NCBI RefSeq assembly: GCF_003853645.1
Contig: NZ_QTPO01000005.1
Coordinates: forward strand, 156,427-220,426
Direction: 5' to 3'
From: Burkholderia sp. Bp9143
Lineage (GTDB): Bacteria > Pseudomonadota > Gammaproteobacteria > Burkholderiales > Burkholderiaceae
Length of the DNA: 64,000 nucleotides
Part shown: in pieces, positions 53,458 to 62,124 of the stretch
Layout: every line of letters begins with the position of its first letter
Position numbering within the stretch: the first letter of the stretch is position 1
Program-made: the position numbers and the translations under genes
Notes under the pieces: generated by a model
What the model was told of the DNA's origin: nothing
The model's database searches: none
Seen by the model: only the letters and a program-made list of their open reading frames with translations

Positions 53458-54357
53458 CTATACGGTTTTCCCGGATAGCCCGTGCATCGGTCGCCGTAAT
53501 GCGGCATCGAACGGGTTCGTGCGCGGGCCGATCGCATCGGCCTGGCGCCTGAGCAGTTCGACGATCATCGGCATCCGGTCGTCGCCGAGGCGCGACGCCA
53601 GCGTGCCGACGCTCAGCGCGCCGACCGGATAACCGGTACGGTCGAGGATCGGCACCGCGACGCCGGCCATCCCGTCGAGCACGCCGCTGTTGCGGCCCGC
53701 ATAGCCGAGCTGGCGCACGCGTTCGATCTCGGTGCGCAGGTAGACCTCGTCGAGCACGCCGTAGCCTCGAACGCGCGGCACGTTGAAGCGGATCACTTCC
53801 TCGCGCTCGGCTTCCGGCAGGAACGCGAGGATCGCGAGGCTGCCCTGCCCGACGCCGAGCGCGACGCGCCCGCCGATGTCGCCGGTGAACGATCGGATCG
53901 GGAACGGCCCTTCGCACAGGTCGAGACACACCGCGTCGAAGCCGCTCTTCACGAGCAGGAAGATCGTCTCGCCGAGACTCGCGCACAGCCGCAGCAGCGC
54001 GGGCCGGCACAGCGTGCGCATGCTGCTCGGATTGCCGGCCAGTGCGGCGAGCGCGAAGAAGTCGACGCTCAGCCGGTACAGCTTCGACTGTTCGTCCTGC
54101 TCGACCATCCCTTCGGCGATCAGCGATTGCAGGATCCGGTGCGCGGTGCCCTGCGTGAGGCCGACGGCCTTCGCGAGGTGCGTGACGCGCACGCCGTCCT
54201 GCTGCATGCCGGCCAGCGCGCGCAGGATCGCGAACGCACGCTGGAGCATGCCGGTGCCCGGCGCGCCGGCCGCATCGGCGATCTCGACGGCGGCGTCCTC
54301 GTCCGGGGACGGCAGGCGCGCGGCACGCGACGTTCCGGGCGATTGGGGTTCCTGCAT
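53458..54357 (-). CDS. IclR-family transcriptional regulator
   Basis: This 299-residue regulator has a winged helix at about 40-100 (LQRAFAILRALAGMQQDGVRVTHLAKAVGLTQGTAHRILQSLIAEGMVEQDEQSKLYRLS) and the IclR effector domain (VCLDLCEGPFPIRSFTGDIGGRVALGVGQGSLAILAFLPE...GVLDGMAGVAVPILDRTGYPVGALSVG). GAGGAGAGCCGGC precedes the ATG. It is divergent from the seven-gene transport/oxidoreductase operon and presumably controls it. A motif repeated three times in the divergent region is the likely target. Confidence 0.9.
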   Translation of the reverse strand: MQEPQSPGTSRAARLPSPDEDAAVEIADAAGAPGTGMLQRAFAILRALAGMQQDGVRVTHLAKAVGLTQGTAHRILQSLIAEGMVEQDEQSKLYRLSVDFFALAALAGNPSSMRTLCRPALLRLCASLGETIFLLVKSGFDAVCLDLCEGPFPIRSFTGDIGGRVALGVGQGSLAILAFLPEAEREEVIRFNVPRVRGYGVLDEVYLRTEIERVRQLGYAGRNSGVLDGMAGVAVPILDRTGYPVGALSVGTLASRLGDDRMPMIVELLRRQADAIGPRTNPFDAALRRPMHGLSGKTV

Positions 54358-54378
54358 GCCGGCTCTCCTCGAAGATTT

Positions 54379-54566
54379 CATTGAACGGAATACGCGAGCC
54401 GTCATTGTCGACCCGCCGGAATGCCGCGGGCATCCGGGTGTGCACGGGATTGACGCGTGCTTTTCACCACCTGATCGCCCTTCATTCAACGGAACGATTC
54501 GCGCGCGGTTCTTCAAATCGTTCCGCTCATCGGAATTTTTCTGAAATTCATCCCGTTGAACAGAAT
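54379..54566. promoter_or_regulatory. Triplicated IclR-box candidates and inverted repeat
   Basis: C(A/G)TT(G/C)AAC(G/A)GAA(T/C) occurs three times in direct orientation at 54379-54391, 54483-54495 and 54554-54566. The first lies in the iclR leader and the last just upstream of the operon -35. Overlapping the second is a perfect 10-bp inverted repeat, CGGAACGATT-N16-AATCGTTCCG (54490-54525). These are the likely operators of the adjacent IclR protein. Confidence 0.55.
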
Positions 54567-54572
54567 TCGAAA

Positions 54573-54602
54573 TTGACGCTCCGAAATATGGCTGGCTAGA
54601 GT
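54573..54602 (+). promoter_or_regulatory. Sigma-70-type promoter of the ABC/oxidoreductase operon
   Basis: TTGACG at 54573-54578 and TAGAGT at 54597-54602 are separated by 18 bp, 49 bases before the first start codon of the operon. Confidence 0.55.
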
Positions 54603-54651
54603 CCGCGTCAATGACGCACCGGCCATGCGGTGTGCGAACCCGGAGCTCCCC

Positions 54652-55734
54652 ATGTCGTTTCTCACGCTTACGGATCTGACGAAATCGTTCGGCGAGCTCA
54701 CCGCCGTCGCCGACGTCAACCTGTCGGTCGAACAAGGCGAATTCGTGTCGCTGCTCGGGCCGTCGGGCTGCGGCAAGACCACGACGCTGCAGATGATCGC
54801 CGGCTTCGTCGACGTCACGCGCGGCCGCATCGCGCTCGACGGGCAGGACATCACGCACATGAAGCCGAACCGCCGCGGGCTCGGCATCGTGTTCCAGAGC
54901 TATGCGCTGTTTCCGCACATGAGCGTCGCGGAGAACGTCGGCTTCGGCCTCGACATGCGCGGCGTCGACAAGGCCGAGCGCGCCGAGCGCATCCGCGCGG
55001 CACTCGCGCTCGTGCGCCTCGATGCGCTCGCGCACCGCTTTCCGCGCGAACTGTCCGGCGGTCAGCGGCAGCGCGTCGCGATCGCGCGCGCGGTCGTGAT
55101 CGAACCACCGGTGCTGCTGCTCGACGAGCCGATGTCGAACCTCGACGCGAAGCTGCGCGAGGAGATGCAGTTCGAGCTGCGCGCGATCCAGCGCAAGATC
55201 GGCACGACGACGATCATGGTCACGCACGATCAATCGGAAGCGCTGTCGATCAGCGACCGCGTGGTCGTGATGGAAGCCGGCCGCATCACGCAGACCGACA
55301 CGCCGTACCGCGCGTACGAACGCCCGGAGAACCACTTCGTGTCGCAGTTCATCGGCAAGGCGAACCTGCTGCCCGGCACGATCGTCGCGCACGACGGCGA
55401 CGCGATCCGCATCGACCTCGGCCACGATCTCGCGGAGACGGGCCGCACCGCGCACCTGCCGGCGCGCGAGCGCGACGTACGCATCGGCGACGCCGTGTCG
55501 GTCTGCATCCGCCCCGAGAAGCTGCGGCTGTGCGCGCCGGGCGCGGGCCGCTTCGCCGCGACCGTCACGAGCCGCTTCTTCCTCGGAAGCCAGTGGCTGT
55601 ACCGCGTCGACAGCGCGCTCGGCGAAGTGCTCGTGTGCTGCCAGAACGAAGGCGCGGAGCCGCTCGCGGAAGGCGCGCCGGTCGGCGTCGACTGGCACAG
55701 CGACGCGGTGCGCGTGATGCGCCGGGAGGCCTGA
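54652..55734 (+). CDS. ABC importer ATPase (PotA-like)
   Basis: This 360-residue cytoplasmic ATPase has Walker A GPSGCGKTT, Q-loop FQSYALFPHMSV, signature LSGGQRQRVAIARA, Walker B LLLDEPMSNLDAKLR and switch His in VTHDQSEAL. A TOBE domain follows (about 280-355). It is first in the operon behind CGGAG. It groups with polyamine/putrescine and iron(III)-type ATPases; the solute-binding protein at the operon end supports a PotD-like organic cation or amino-acid derivative. Confidence 0.92.
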   Translation: MSFLTLTDLTKSFGELTAVADVNLSVEQGEFVSLLGPSGCGKTTTLQMIAGFVDVTRGRIALDGQDITHMKPNRRGLGIVFQSYALFPHMSVAENVGFGLDMRGVDKAERAERIRAALALVRLDALAHRFPRELSGGQRQRVAIARAVVIEPPVLLLDEPMSNLDAKLREEMQFELRAIQRKIGTTTIMVTHDQSEALSISDRVVVMEAGRITQTDTPYRAYERPENHFVSQFIGKANLLPGTIVAHDGDAIRIDLGHDLAETGRTAHLPARERDVRIGDAVSVCIRPEKLRLCAPGAGRFAATVTSRFFLGSQWLYRVDSALGEVLVCCQNEGAEPLAEGAPVGVDWHSDAVRVMRREA

Positions 55735-56736
55735 ATGGGACAGCCTGCCCGCCCGCTTTCGACCGACGGCGCGCCGGCCGCGCTCGCGCAATCGACCGCG
55801 ACCGCCGCCTCGGCCACCGCCTCTGCCGATACGGCGCCGCCCCGCGCCGCCGGCGACCGCACGCTGCGCGCGACGTGGCGTGCGCATGCGCCGTTGTGGC
55901 TGATGTGCGCGCCCGCGTTCGCGCTGTTCGCCGCGCTCGTGCTCGTGCCGCTCGCGATGACCTTCGCGCTCACGTTCTACCGCTTCGACCCGGCCACCGG
56001 CCCGATCGCCGCGTTCCAGCTCGGCAACTACGCGGAAGTGCTCGGCTCGTCGTACTTCCATACGATCTTCGCGCGCACGTTCGGCATCGCCGCGCTGACC
56101 ACCGCGATCTGCGTCGCGATCGGCACGCCGGAAGCGTACGTGCTGTCGAAAATGCGCGATCCGTGGCGCTCGCTGTTCCTGCTCGTGATCCTCGCGCCGC
56201 TGCTCGTGTCGGTCGTCGTGCGTGCGTTCGGCTGGAGCATGCTGCTGAATACGAGCGGCCTCGTGAACCAGGCGCTCGGGCTCGTCGGCCTCGGTCCGTA
56301 CAAGCTCGAATACACGACGTTCGCGATCGTGATCGGGCTGGTGCACGTGATGCTGCCGTTCATGGTGATTCCCGTGTGGACCGCGCTGCAGCGGCTCGAT
56401 CCGCAGACCGAACACGCGGCGCTGTCGCTCGGCGCATCGCCGTTCACGACACTGCGCCGCATCGTGGTGCCGCAGCTGATGCCAGGCGTGCTGTCGGGCA
56501 GCCTGATGGTGTTCGGGCTGTCGGCGAGCGCATTCGCGATTCCGGGCCTGCTCGGCGGACGCCGCTTGAAGGTCGCGGCGACCGCCGTCTACGACGAATT
56601 CCTCGGCTCGCTGAACTGGCCGCTCGGCGCGACGATCGCGGTCCTGCTGCTGGTCGCGAACCTCGTCGTGATGCTCACCTACTACCGCGTGCTCGAACGC
56701 CGCTATGCGCGCAGCCTCGGAGGCGCTTCCCGATGA
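55735..56736 (+). CDS. ABC importer permease (PotB-like)
   Basis: This 333-residue inner-membrane permease has an extended Ala-rich N-terminus, six TM segments and the EAA loop at about residue 222 (EHAALSLGASPFTTLRRIVVPQLMPGV). ATG directly abuts the ATPase stop (tga-atg) with GGGAGG just before. It should pair with the PotC-like permease encoded next. Confidence 0.9.
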   Translation: MGQPARPLSTDGAPAALAQSTATAASATASADTAPPRAAGDRTLRATWRAHAPLWLMCAPAFALFAALVLVPLAMTFALTFYRFDPATGPIAAFQLGNYAEVLGSSYFHTIFARTFGIAALTTAICVAIGTPEAYVLSKMRDPWRSLFLLVILAPLLVSVVVRAFGWSMLLNTSGLVNQALGLVGLGPYKLEYTTFAIVIGLVHVMLPFMVIPVWTALQRLDPQTEHAALSLGASPFTTLRRIVVPQLMPGVLSGSLMVFGLSASAFAIPGLLGGRRLKVAATAVYDEFLGSLNWPLGATIAVLLLVANLVVMLTYYRVLERRYARSLGGASR

Positions 56737-57527
56737 GAAAGAACGGCCCCTTCGCCCTCGCGTTCCATACGCTCGTGATCCTGTTCGTGCTCGCGCCGCT
56801 CGTGATCGTCGTGCTCGTCGCGTTCACGCCCGACGAAACGCTGACGCTGCCGACGCACGGGCTGTCGCTGCGCTGGTTCCGCGCGATCCTCGACTATCCC
56901 GACTTCGTCACCGCGTTCGCCAACAGCGTGAAGCTCGCGTTCGCGTCGGCGACGCTGTCGCTCGCGATCGCGTTGCCCGCCGGGCTCGCGATCGGTCGCG
57001 CGACCTTTCCCGGCCGCGCGTTCCTGAACGGCCTGCTGCTGTCGCCGCTCGTGATCCCCGGCCTCGTGCTCGGCATCGCGCTGCTGCGCTTCTTCGCGCT
57101 GATCGGCGCGACCGGCTCGTTCGCGTGGCTGGTGCTCGCGCACATGATCGTCATCACGCCGTTCGTGATGCGGCTCGTGCTCGCATCCGTCGCCGGCCTC
57201 GACCGCAGCGTCGAGCAGGCCGCGTGCTCGCTCGGCGCCGATCCGTGGACGACGTTCCGCCGCATCACGCTGCCGATGATCGTGCCCGGCATCACCGGCG
57301 GCTGGCTGCTCGCGTTCATCAACAGCTTCGACGAACTGACGATGTCGATCTTCGTCACGTCGCCGCAGACGGTCACGCTGCCGGTGCGCATGTACATGTA
57401 TGCGACCGAATCGATCGACCCGATGATGGCGTCGGTATCGGCGCTCGTCATCTTCATCACCGCCGGCGCGATGCTGCTGCTCGATCGCGTGTACGGCCTG
57501 AACCGGATCCTGATCGGCCAACACTGA
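56733..57527 (+). CDS. ABC importer permease (PotC-like)
   Basis: This 264-residue inner-membrane permease has six TM segments and the EAA loop EQAACSLGADPWTTFRRITLPMIVPGI, followed by the family's conserved NSFDELTMSIF stretch. It overlaps the preceding stop as ATGA and ends 2 bases before the ferredoxin-like gene. Confidence 0.91.
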   Translation: MRKNGPFALAFHTLVILFVLAPLVIVVLVAFTPDETLTLPTHGLSLRWFRAILDYPDFVTAFANSVKLAFASATLSLAIALPAGLAIGRATFPGRAFLNGLLLSPLVIPGLVLGIALLRFFALIGATGSFAWLVLAHMIVITPFVMRLVLASVAGLDRSVEQAACSLGADPWTTFRRITLPMIVPGITGGWLLAFINSFDELTMSIFVTSPQTVTLPVRMYMYATESIDPMMASVSALVIFITAGAMLLLDRVYGLNRILIGQH

Positions 57528-57529
57528 CG

Positions 57530-57874
57530 ATGACTTCCGTTTCCCGTTCCCCCGACATCGCCGCCGACGGCGCGCAATTCGTGCGCGTCGCCGAACGCGA
57601 GCGCACCGCCATCGCGTTCACGCTCGACGGCCGACCCGCGCAGGCGCTCGCCGGCGACACCGTGCTCACCGCGATCCTCGTCGCGCAGCGCCGCGTGCGC
57701 GTGAGCGACTTCAGCGGCACGCCGCGCGCGGGCTTCTGCCTGATCGGCGCATGCCAGGACTGCTGGGTGCGCACCGAGGCCGGCACACGCGTGCGCGCAT
57801 GCTCGACGCCGATCGCCGAAGGCATGCGGATTCTCACCGGCGCGCAGCACGCCATGACCGGAGATGCTTCATGA
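57530..57874 (+). CDS. [2Fe-2S] small subunit of a three-part dehydrogenase
   Basis: This 114-residue ferredoxin-like protein has the cluster motif C70-x4-C75-x2-C78-x12-C91 (FCLIGACQDCWV...ACSTPI). It matches the small subunit of HcnA/OoxA-type and D-hydroxyproline dehydrogenase-type complexes, in which it lies before two FAD subunits, as here. It should relay electrons between the FAD proteins encoded by the next two genes. The stop overlaps the next start as ATGA. Confidence 0.87.
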   Translation: MTSVSRSPDIAADGAQFVRVAERERTAIAFTLDGRPAQALAGDTVLTAILVAQRRVRVSDFSGTPRAGFCLIGACQDCWVRTEAGTRVRACSTPIAEGMRILTGAQHAMTGDAS

Positions 57875-59310
57875 GCGACGCACTGCGACCGGTGATCGTC
57901 GGCGCGGGGCCGGCCGGCGTGCGCGCGGCCGAGGCGCTGGTCGACGCGGGGCTGCGCCCCGTCGTGATCGACGAGAACGCGCGCTGGGGCGGACAGATCT
58001 ACCGGCAGCCGCCGGCCGACGGCGCGTTCGCCCGCGGCAAGCGCGCGCTGTACGGCTTCGAGGCCGCGAAGGCCGATGCCGTGCACCGGACGATGGCCGC
58101 CCTGCTGCCGCACGTCGACTACCGGCCGAACACGCTCGCCTGGGCGTGCGGCGCGGGCCGCGTCGACACGCTGCAGGACGGCCGCGAAACGACCGTGCCG
58201 TTCTCGCATCTGATCGTCGCGAGCGGCGCGACCGATCGCATGCTGCCGGTGCCGGGCTGGACGCTTGCCGGCGTCTATACGCTCGGCGGTGCGCAGGTCG
58301 CGCTGAAGTCGCAGGGCTGCGCGATCGGCGGCCGCATCGTGTTCGCGGGCACGGGGCCGTTGCTGTATCTCGTCGCTTATCAATACGCGAAGGCCGGCGC
58401 GCAGGTCGCGGCCGTGCTCGACACGAGCCCGCTGCGCCGACAGGCGGCCGCGACACGGGCGCTGCTGCGCATGCCGGCGACCTTCGCGAAGGGGCTGTAC
58501 TACATCGGCTGGCTGCGCGCGCACGGCGTCGCGATCGAAACGGGCGTCACGCTCGAACGCGTGCTCGGCGAGCGGCACGTGACGGGCCTCGCATGGCGCG
58601 CGGCCGGAAGCGACGCGCCGCCGCGGACGATCGATTGCGATGCGCTCGGCCTCGGCTTCGGGCTGCGTTCGGAAACACAGCTCGCCGATCTCGCCGGCTG
58701 CCGGTTCCGCTTCGACCCGCTCAACGGCGCGTGGCTGCCGGAACGCGACACGGCCGGCCGCACGTCGGTGCGCGGCATCTACGTCGCGGGCGACGGCGCC
58801 GGCATCGCGGGCGCCGACGCGGCCGAGGCGTCGGGGCGATGCGCGGCGCTCGCGCTGCTCGACGACGCGGGCATCGTGACGCCGTCGTCCGCGCCTTCCG
58901 GCAAACCCGACGCGGCGACGCTCGAACGCACGCTCGCCCGGCTCGGCGCGTTCCGCGCGGGCCTCGAAGCGGCCTTCGCGCCGCCTGCCGCACTCGCCGC
59001 GCGCTGCCCGGACGACACGATCGTGTGCCGCTGCGAGGAAATCGACGCGGGCACGCTGCGGCGCTGCATCCGCGACGGCGAGGCCACCGAGCTGAACCGG
59101 CTGAAAGCGCTGACGCGCGCCGGAATGGGTCGCTGCCAAGGCCGCATGTGCGGCGACGCAACCGCGCTCTTGCTGGCCGCCGAAACCGGCCGCCCGCTCG
59201 CGGACGTCGGCCGGTTGCGTGCGCAACCGCCGGTGAAGCCGTTCCCGATCTCCGCCGCGCTCGCGGGCGACGACGTCGCGGCGATTCCCGACGAGGCACG
59301 CGATGAGTGA
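57871..59310 (+). CDS. FAD/NAD(P)-binding subunit (HcnB/OoxA type)
   Basis: This 479-residue FAD protein has the FAD loop GAGPAGVRAAEAL near the N-terminus and WGGQIYRQPP, typical of the alpha subunit of opine oxidase, hydrogen cyanide synthase and D-hydroxyproline dehydrogenase. VAGDGAGIAGADAAEASGR marks the second FAD motif. A C-terminal BFD-like [2Fe-2S] segment has CRCEE...GMGRCQGRMCG. It overlaps the next gene by 8 bases, implying tight coupling. Confidence 0.88.
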   Translation: MSDALRPVIVGAGPAGVRAAEALVDAGLRPVVIDENARWGGQIYRQPPADGAFARGKRALYGFEAAKADAVHRTMAALLPHVDYRPNTLAWACGAGRVDTLQDGRETTVPFSHLIVASGATDRMLPVPGWTLAGVYTLGGAQVALKSQGCAIGGRIVFAGTGPLLYLVAYQYAKAGAQVAAVLDTSPLRRQAAATRALLRMPATFAKGLYYIGWLRAHGVAIETGVTLERVLGERHVTGLAWRAAGSDAPPRTIDCDALGLGFGLRSETQLADLAGCRFRFDPLNGAWLPERDTAGRTSVRGIYVAGDGAGIAGADAAEASGRCAALALLDDAGIVTPSSAPSGKPDAATLERTLARLGAFRAGLEAAFAPPAALAARCPDDTIVCRCEEIDAGTLRRCIRDGEATELNRLKALTRAGMGRCQGRMCGDATALLLAAETGRPLADVGRLRAQPPVKPFPISAALAGDDVAAIPDEARDE

Positions 59311-60454
59311 GATCCGTCACTACGACATCGCGATCGTCGGCGGCGGCCTCGTCGGCGCGTCGGCCGCGCTGGCGCTCACGCGGCGCGGGCTGCGCGTCGC
59401 GCTGTTCGAGCGTCGCGACTGCGGCGCGCAGGCGAGCGGCGTGAACTACGGCGGCGTGCGCTGCCAGGGCCGCCCGGCCGAACAGCTGCCGCTCGCGTTG
59501 CGCGCGCGGCGCATCTGGGATCGCCTGCCCGAACTGATCGGCATCGACGGCGAATTCGTCGTATCGGGCCATTTGCGGCTCGCGCGCAGCGACGCCGATC
59601 TCGACGCGCTCGATGCGTACGCGACGCTCGCCGGCGAGCACGGCCTGCCGCTGCAGGTGATGCGCGGCGACGCATTCCGCCGCCGCTACCCGTGGCTCGG
59701 CCGCGCGGCGCTCGGCGGCTCGCTGTGCGCGACCGACGGGCACGCAAACCCGCGCATCGTGTCGCCCGCGTTCGCGCGCGCGGCCCGCGCGGCGGGCGCC
59801 GACGTCTTCGAGCACACGCCGGTCGACGACGTCCTGCACGACGGCACGCGCTTTCACGTCCATGCGGGCGGCCGCGCGTGTACGGCGACGTGGCTGATCA
59901 ACTCGGCCGGCGCATGGGCGAACACGATCGCCGAACGCTTCGGCGAAGCCGTGCCGATGGAGCCGATCTACCCGAACATGTGGGTGACCGAACCGCTGCC
60001 GCCGTTCATCACGCACAACCTCGGCGTGTACGGCGGCGGCGTGTACGCGCGGCAGGTCGCGCGCGGCAACTGCGTGATCGGCGGCGGGCGCGGCCGCGGC
60101 GACGGCGAATTCGGCCAGCCGTCGGTCGATACGACGCGCGCGGTGATGCGCGATGCATGCGCGTTGCTGCCCGCGCTGCGCGACGCGCTGCTGATCCGCA
60201 CGTGGAGCGGCGTCGAAGGCTGCACGCCCGACCACAACCCGATCATCGGCGCGAGCCGTACGACGCCGAACCTGCTGCATGCGTTCGGTTTTTCCGGCGG
60301 CGGCTTCCTGCTCGCACCGGGCGTCGGCGAGGTGCTCGCCGATCTCGTCACGACCGGCGAAACCGCCACGCCACTCGATGCATTCTCGATCGGCCGCTTC
60401 ATCCGCCAAGCCGCGCCGACCGCCCCTTTCCGTCAAGAGGAGACCCAACGATGA
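59303..60454 (+). CDS. FAD-dependent amine/amino-acid oxidoreductase (DadA-like)
   Basis: This 383-residue FAD enzyme has the N-terminal loop GGGLVGASAALALTRRGLRVALFER, NYGGVRCQGRPAEQLPLALRA, and C-terminal TWSGVEGCTPDHNPIIGAS...GFSGGGFLLAPGVGEVLADL. It is the catalytic subunit of the predicted three-part dehydrogenase, oxidising a C-N bond in an imino-acid, D-amino-acid, sarcosine-like or opine-like substrate. It overlaps the binding-protein gene as ATGA. Confidence 0.87.
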   Translation: MSEIRHYDIAIVGGGLVGASAALALTRRGLRVALFERRDCGAQASGVNYGGVRCQGRPAEQLPLALRARRIWDRLPELIGIDGEFVVSGHLRLARSDADLDALDAYATLAGEHGLPLQVMRGDAFRRRYPWLGRAALGGSLCATDGHANPRIVSPAFARAARAAGADVFEHTPVDDVLHDGTRFHVHAGGRACTATWLINSAGAWANTIAERFGEAVPMEPIYPNMWVTEPLPPFITHNLGVYGGGVYARQVARGNCVIGGGRGRGDGEFGQPSVDTTRAVMRDACALLPALRDALLIRTWSGVEGCTPDHNPIIGASRTTPNLLHAFGFSGGGFLLAPGVGEVLADLVTTGETATPLDAFSIGRFIRQAAPTAPFRQEETQR

Positions 60455-61497
60455 AACTGCTCGGAACGATCGCGGCGGCTGCCGCTCTCTGCATCGCAGG
60501 CGCCGGCGCGCCCGCGTTCGCGCAAACGAAGACGATCTATGTCGGCATGAACGGCGGCCCGATGGAGAAGGCCTATACGAGCCAGGTGCTGCCCGACTTC
60601 GAGAAGGCGAACAACGTGAAGGTCGTCGTCGTGCCCGGCACGTCGTCGGACGTGCTCGCGAAGCTGCTCGCGAACCGCAACAAGCCGCAGATCCACGTCG
60701 CGTTCCTCGACGACGGCGTGATGGCGCGCGCGGTCAGTCTCGGCGTGTGCCAGAAGCTCGACGATTCGCCGGTGCTCAAGGAGCTGTATCCGTTCGCGCG
60801 GATGAAGGACGACGTCGGCGCGGGCGTGCAGCTCGGGATGACCGGCATCGCATACAACAAGAAACTGTTCGCGGAAAAAGGCTGGGCGCCGCCGACGTCG
60901 TGGATGGACTTCGCCGACCCGAAATACAAGGGCAAGGTCGTGTTCCAGTCGGCATCGAGCAGCACCTTCGGGCTGCATGGCTTCCTCGCGATCAACCGGC
61001 TGCTCGGCGGCAGCGAACAGAACGTCGAGCCCGGCTTCAGCAAGTGGGCGAGCACGGTCGGGCCGAACGTCGTCGAATACATCCCGAACTCGGCGAAGAT
61101 CTCCGAGATGGTGCAGACGGGCGAAGCCGGCCTGTTCCCGCTGACGCCGACCGGCGTCGGCGACCTGCAGGACAAGGGCATCCCGGTCGCGTATGCGAAC
61201 CCGAAGGAAGGGCCGGTGCTGTTGCTCGTCGACCTGTGCGTGGTCGCGAACAACCCGGATCCGCAACTCGCGCAGAAGCTCGCGCAGTTCCTGTTGTCCG
61301 CACCCGCGCAAATGAAGGCGGCCGAGGCCGGCAAGCAGATTCCGACCAACCGTCTCGCGAAGATGCCGGCCGCGATGCAGCAAAGCCTCGGCAGCGTCGA
61401 CGATCTGGTGCGCAAGGTGACGGTGGTCGACTGGACGGCGATCAACGCGCGCCGCGCGCAGTGGGATACGCGCTGGAACCGGCAGATCGAGCGATAA
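60451..61497 (+). CDS. ABC solute-binding protein (PotD-like)
   Basis: This 348-residue periplasmic binding protein has a signal peptide (LLGTIAAAAALCIAGAGAPAFAQ) behind AAGAGGAGACCC. The mature part is of the family-1/PotD type (IYVGMNGGPMEKAYTSQVLPDFEKANNVKVVVVPGTSSDVLAKLLANR, LGMTGIAYNKKLF, PTSWMDFADPKYKGKVVF). It is the last gene of the operon, after the catabolic genes, so binding protein, channel and enzyme are made together. The ligand is probably the enzyme's substrate. It is not decided by sequence. Confidence 0.9.
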   Translation: MKLLGTIAAAAALCIAGAGAPAFAQTKTIYVGMNGGPMEKAYTSQVLPDFEKANNVKVVVVPGTSSDVLAKLLANRNKPQIHVAFLDDGVMARAVSLGVCQKLDDSPVLKELYPFARMKDDVGAGVQLGMTGIAYNKKLFAEKGWAPPTSWMDFADPKYKGKVVFQSASSSTFGLHGFLAINRLLGGSEQNVEPGFSKWASTVGPNVVEYIPNSAKISEMVQTGEAGLFPLTPTGVGDLQDKGIPVAYANPKEGPVLLLVDLCVVANNPDPQLAQKLAQFLLSAPAQMKAAEAGKQIPTNRLAKMPAAMQQSLGSVDDLVRKVTVVDWTAINARRAQWDTRWNRQIER

Positions 61498-62124
61498 CGG
61501 GAGACGGCGTACGGGCGGCGTGGCGAATGCGGACGACAGCACCGGGTCGCACCCGGTTCCGTTATCGCCGTCGGCGGAAGCGCCAGTCACCGCGAGGGCA
61601 GGATAACCTCCGGTTTGCGTCGCCACGTGGCAGGGTGTTGAGCGACGTGTCGCGCAGCGCGCTGCCACGTCGCATGACGGCCAGGAGCGATACACCGGGT
61701 TGCGTTGAGATCGCGCGCGCTTCAGGCCGAACAGCCACGACCGGTCCAGCGAACACGACTACACGCGTGATCCGCGGCCGAACGCTCGCGTGGGCATACG
61801 GTCGGGAATAAGGCTGACGCTGCGTATCGCCGCACGAAGCTGCTCGGTCAATGCCGCCCGAAGACGTAAGCGTGCGCGCGGCACGGAAAACATGATTGCG
61901 CTGTGGAGATGGGTATTGCCGACGCGACAGAACCACTCGGATATCGCCGCGCCCCATTTCTACACGTATCTCTACTTCCATTTCAGTCAGTTTCTACGAC
62001 CGATCAACCCGCCGGAATTTTCCGGTGAAACGTCGATATGCGCAAAGAAAGGAGGGCCGGTGGGGACGTCCGGCAGCGCGAGATCGTTGTCGGAAGCCCC
62101 GCCGCCCATGCTGCAATTTCCAGG
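61498..62124. other. Gene-poor junction with falling GC
   Basis: About 630 bases lie between the ABC operon and the low-GC pair of genes. I find no supported gene; the frames that are open have poor codon use and no ribosome sites. From about 61890 the sequence is visibly richer in A/T than the rest of the window. This probably marks the edge of a transferred segment. No tRNA or direct-repeat attachment site was recognised. Confidence 0.45.

Noticed and set aside
57530..60454. Hydrogen cyanide synthase hcnABC
   Set aside because: The subunit layout is the same, but it sits inside an ABC import operon with IclR control, and opine- or imino-acid dehydrogenases share the layout; cyanide production cannot be claimed.
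61562..61981. Minus-strand frame of 139 codons in the junction after the ABC operon
   Set aside because: Arg-rich translation, no ribosome site and no recognisable pattern.
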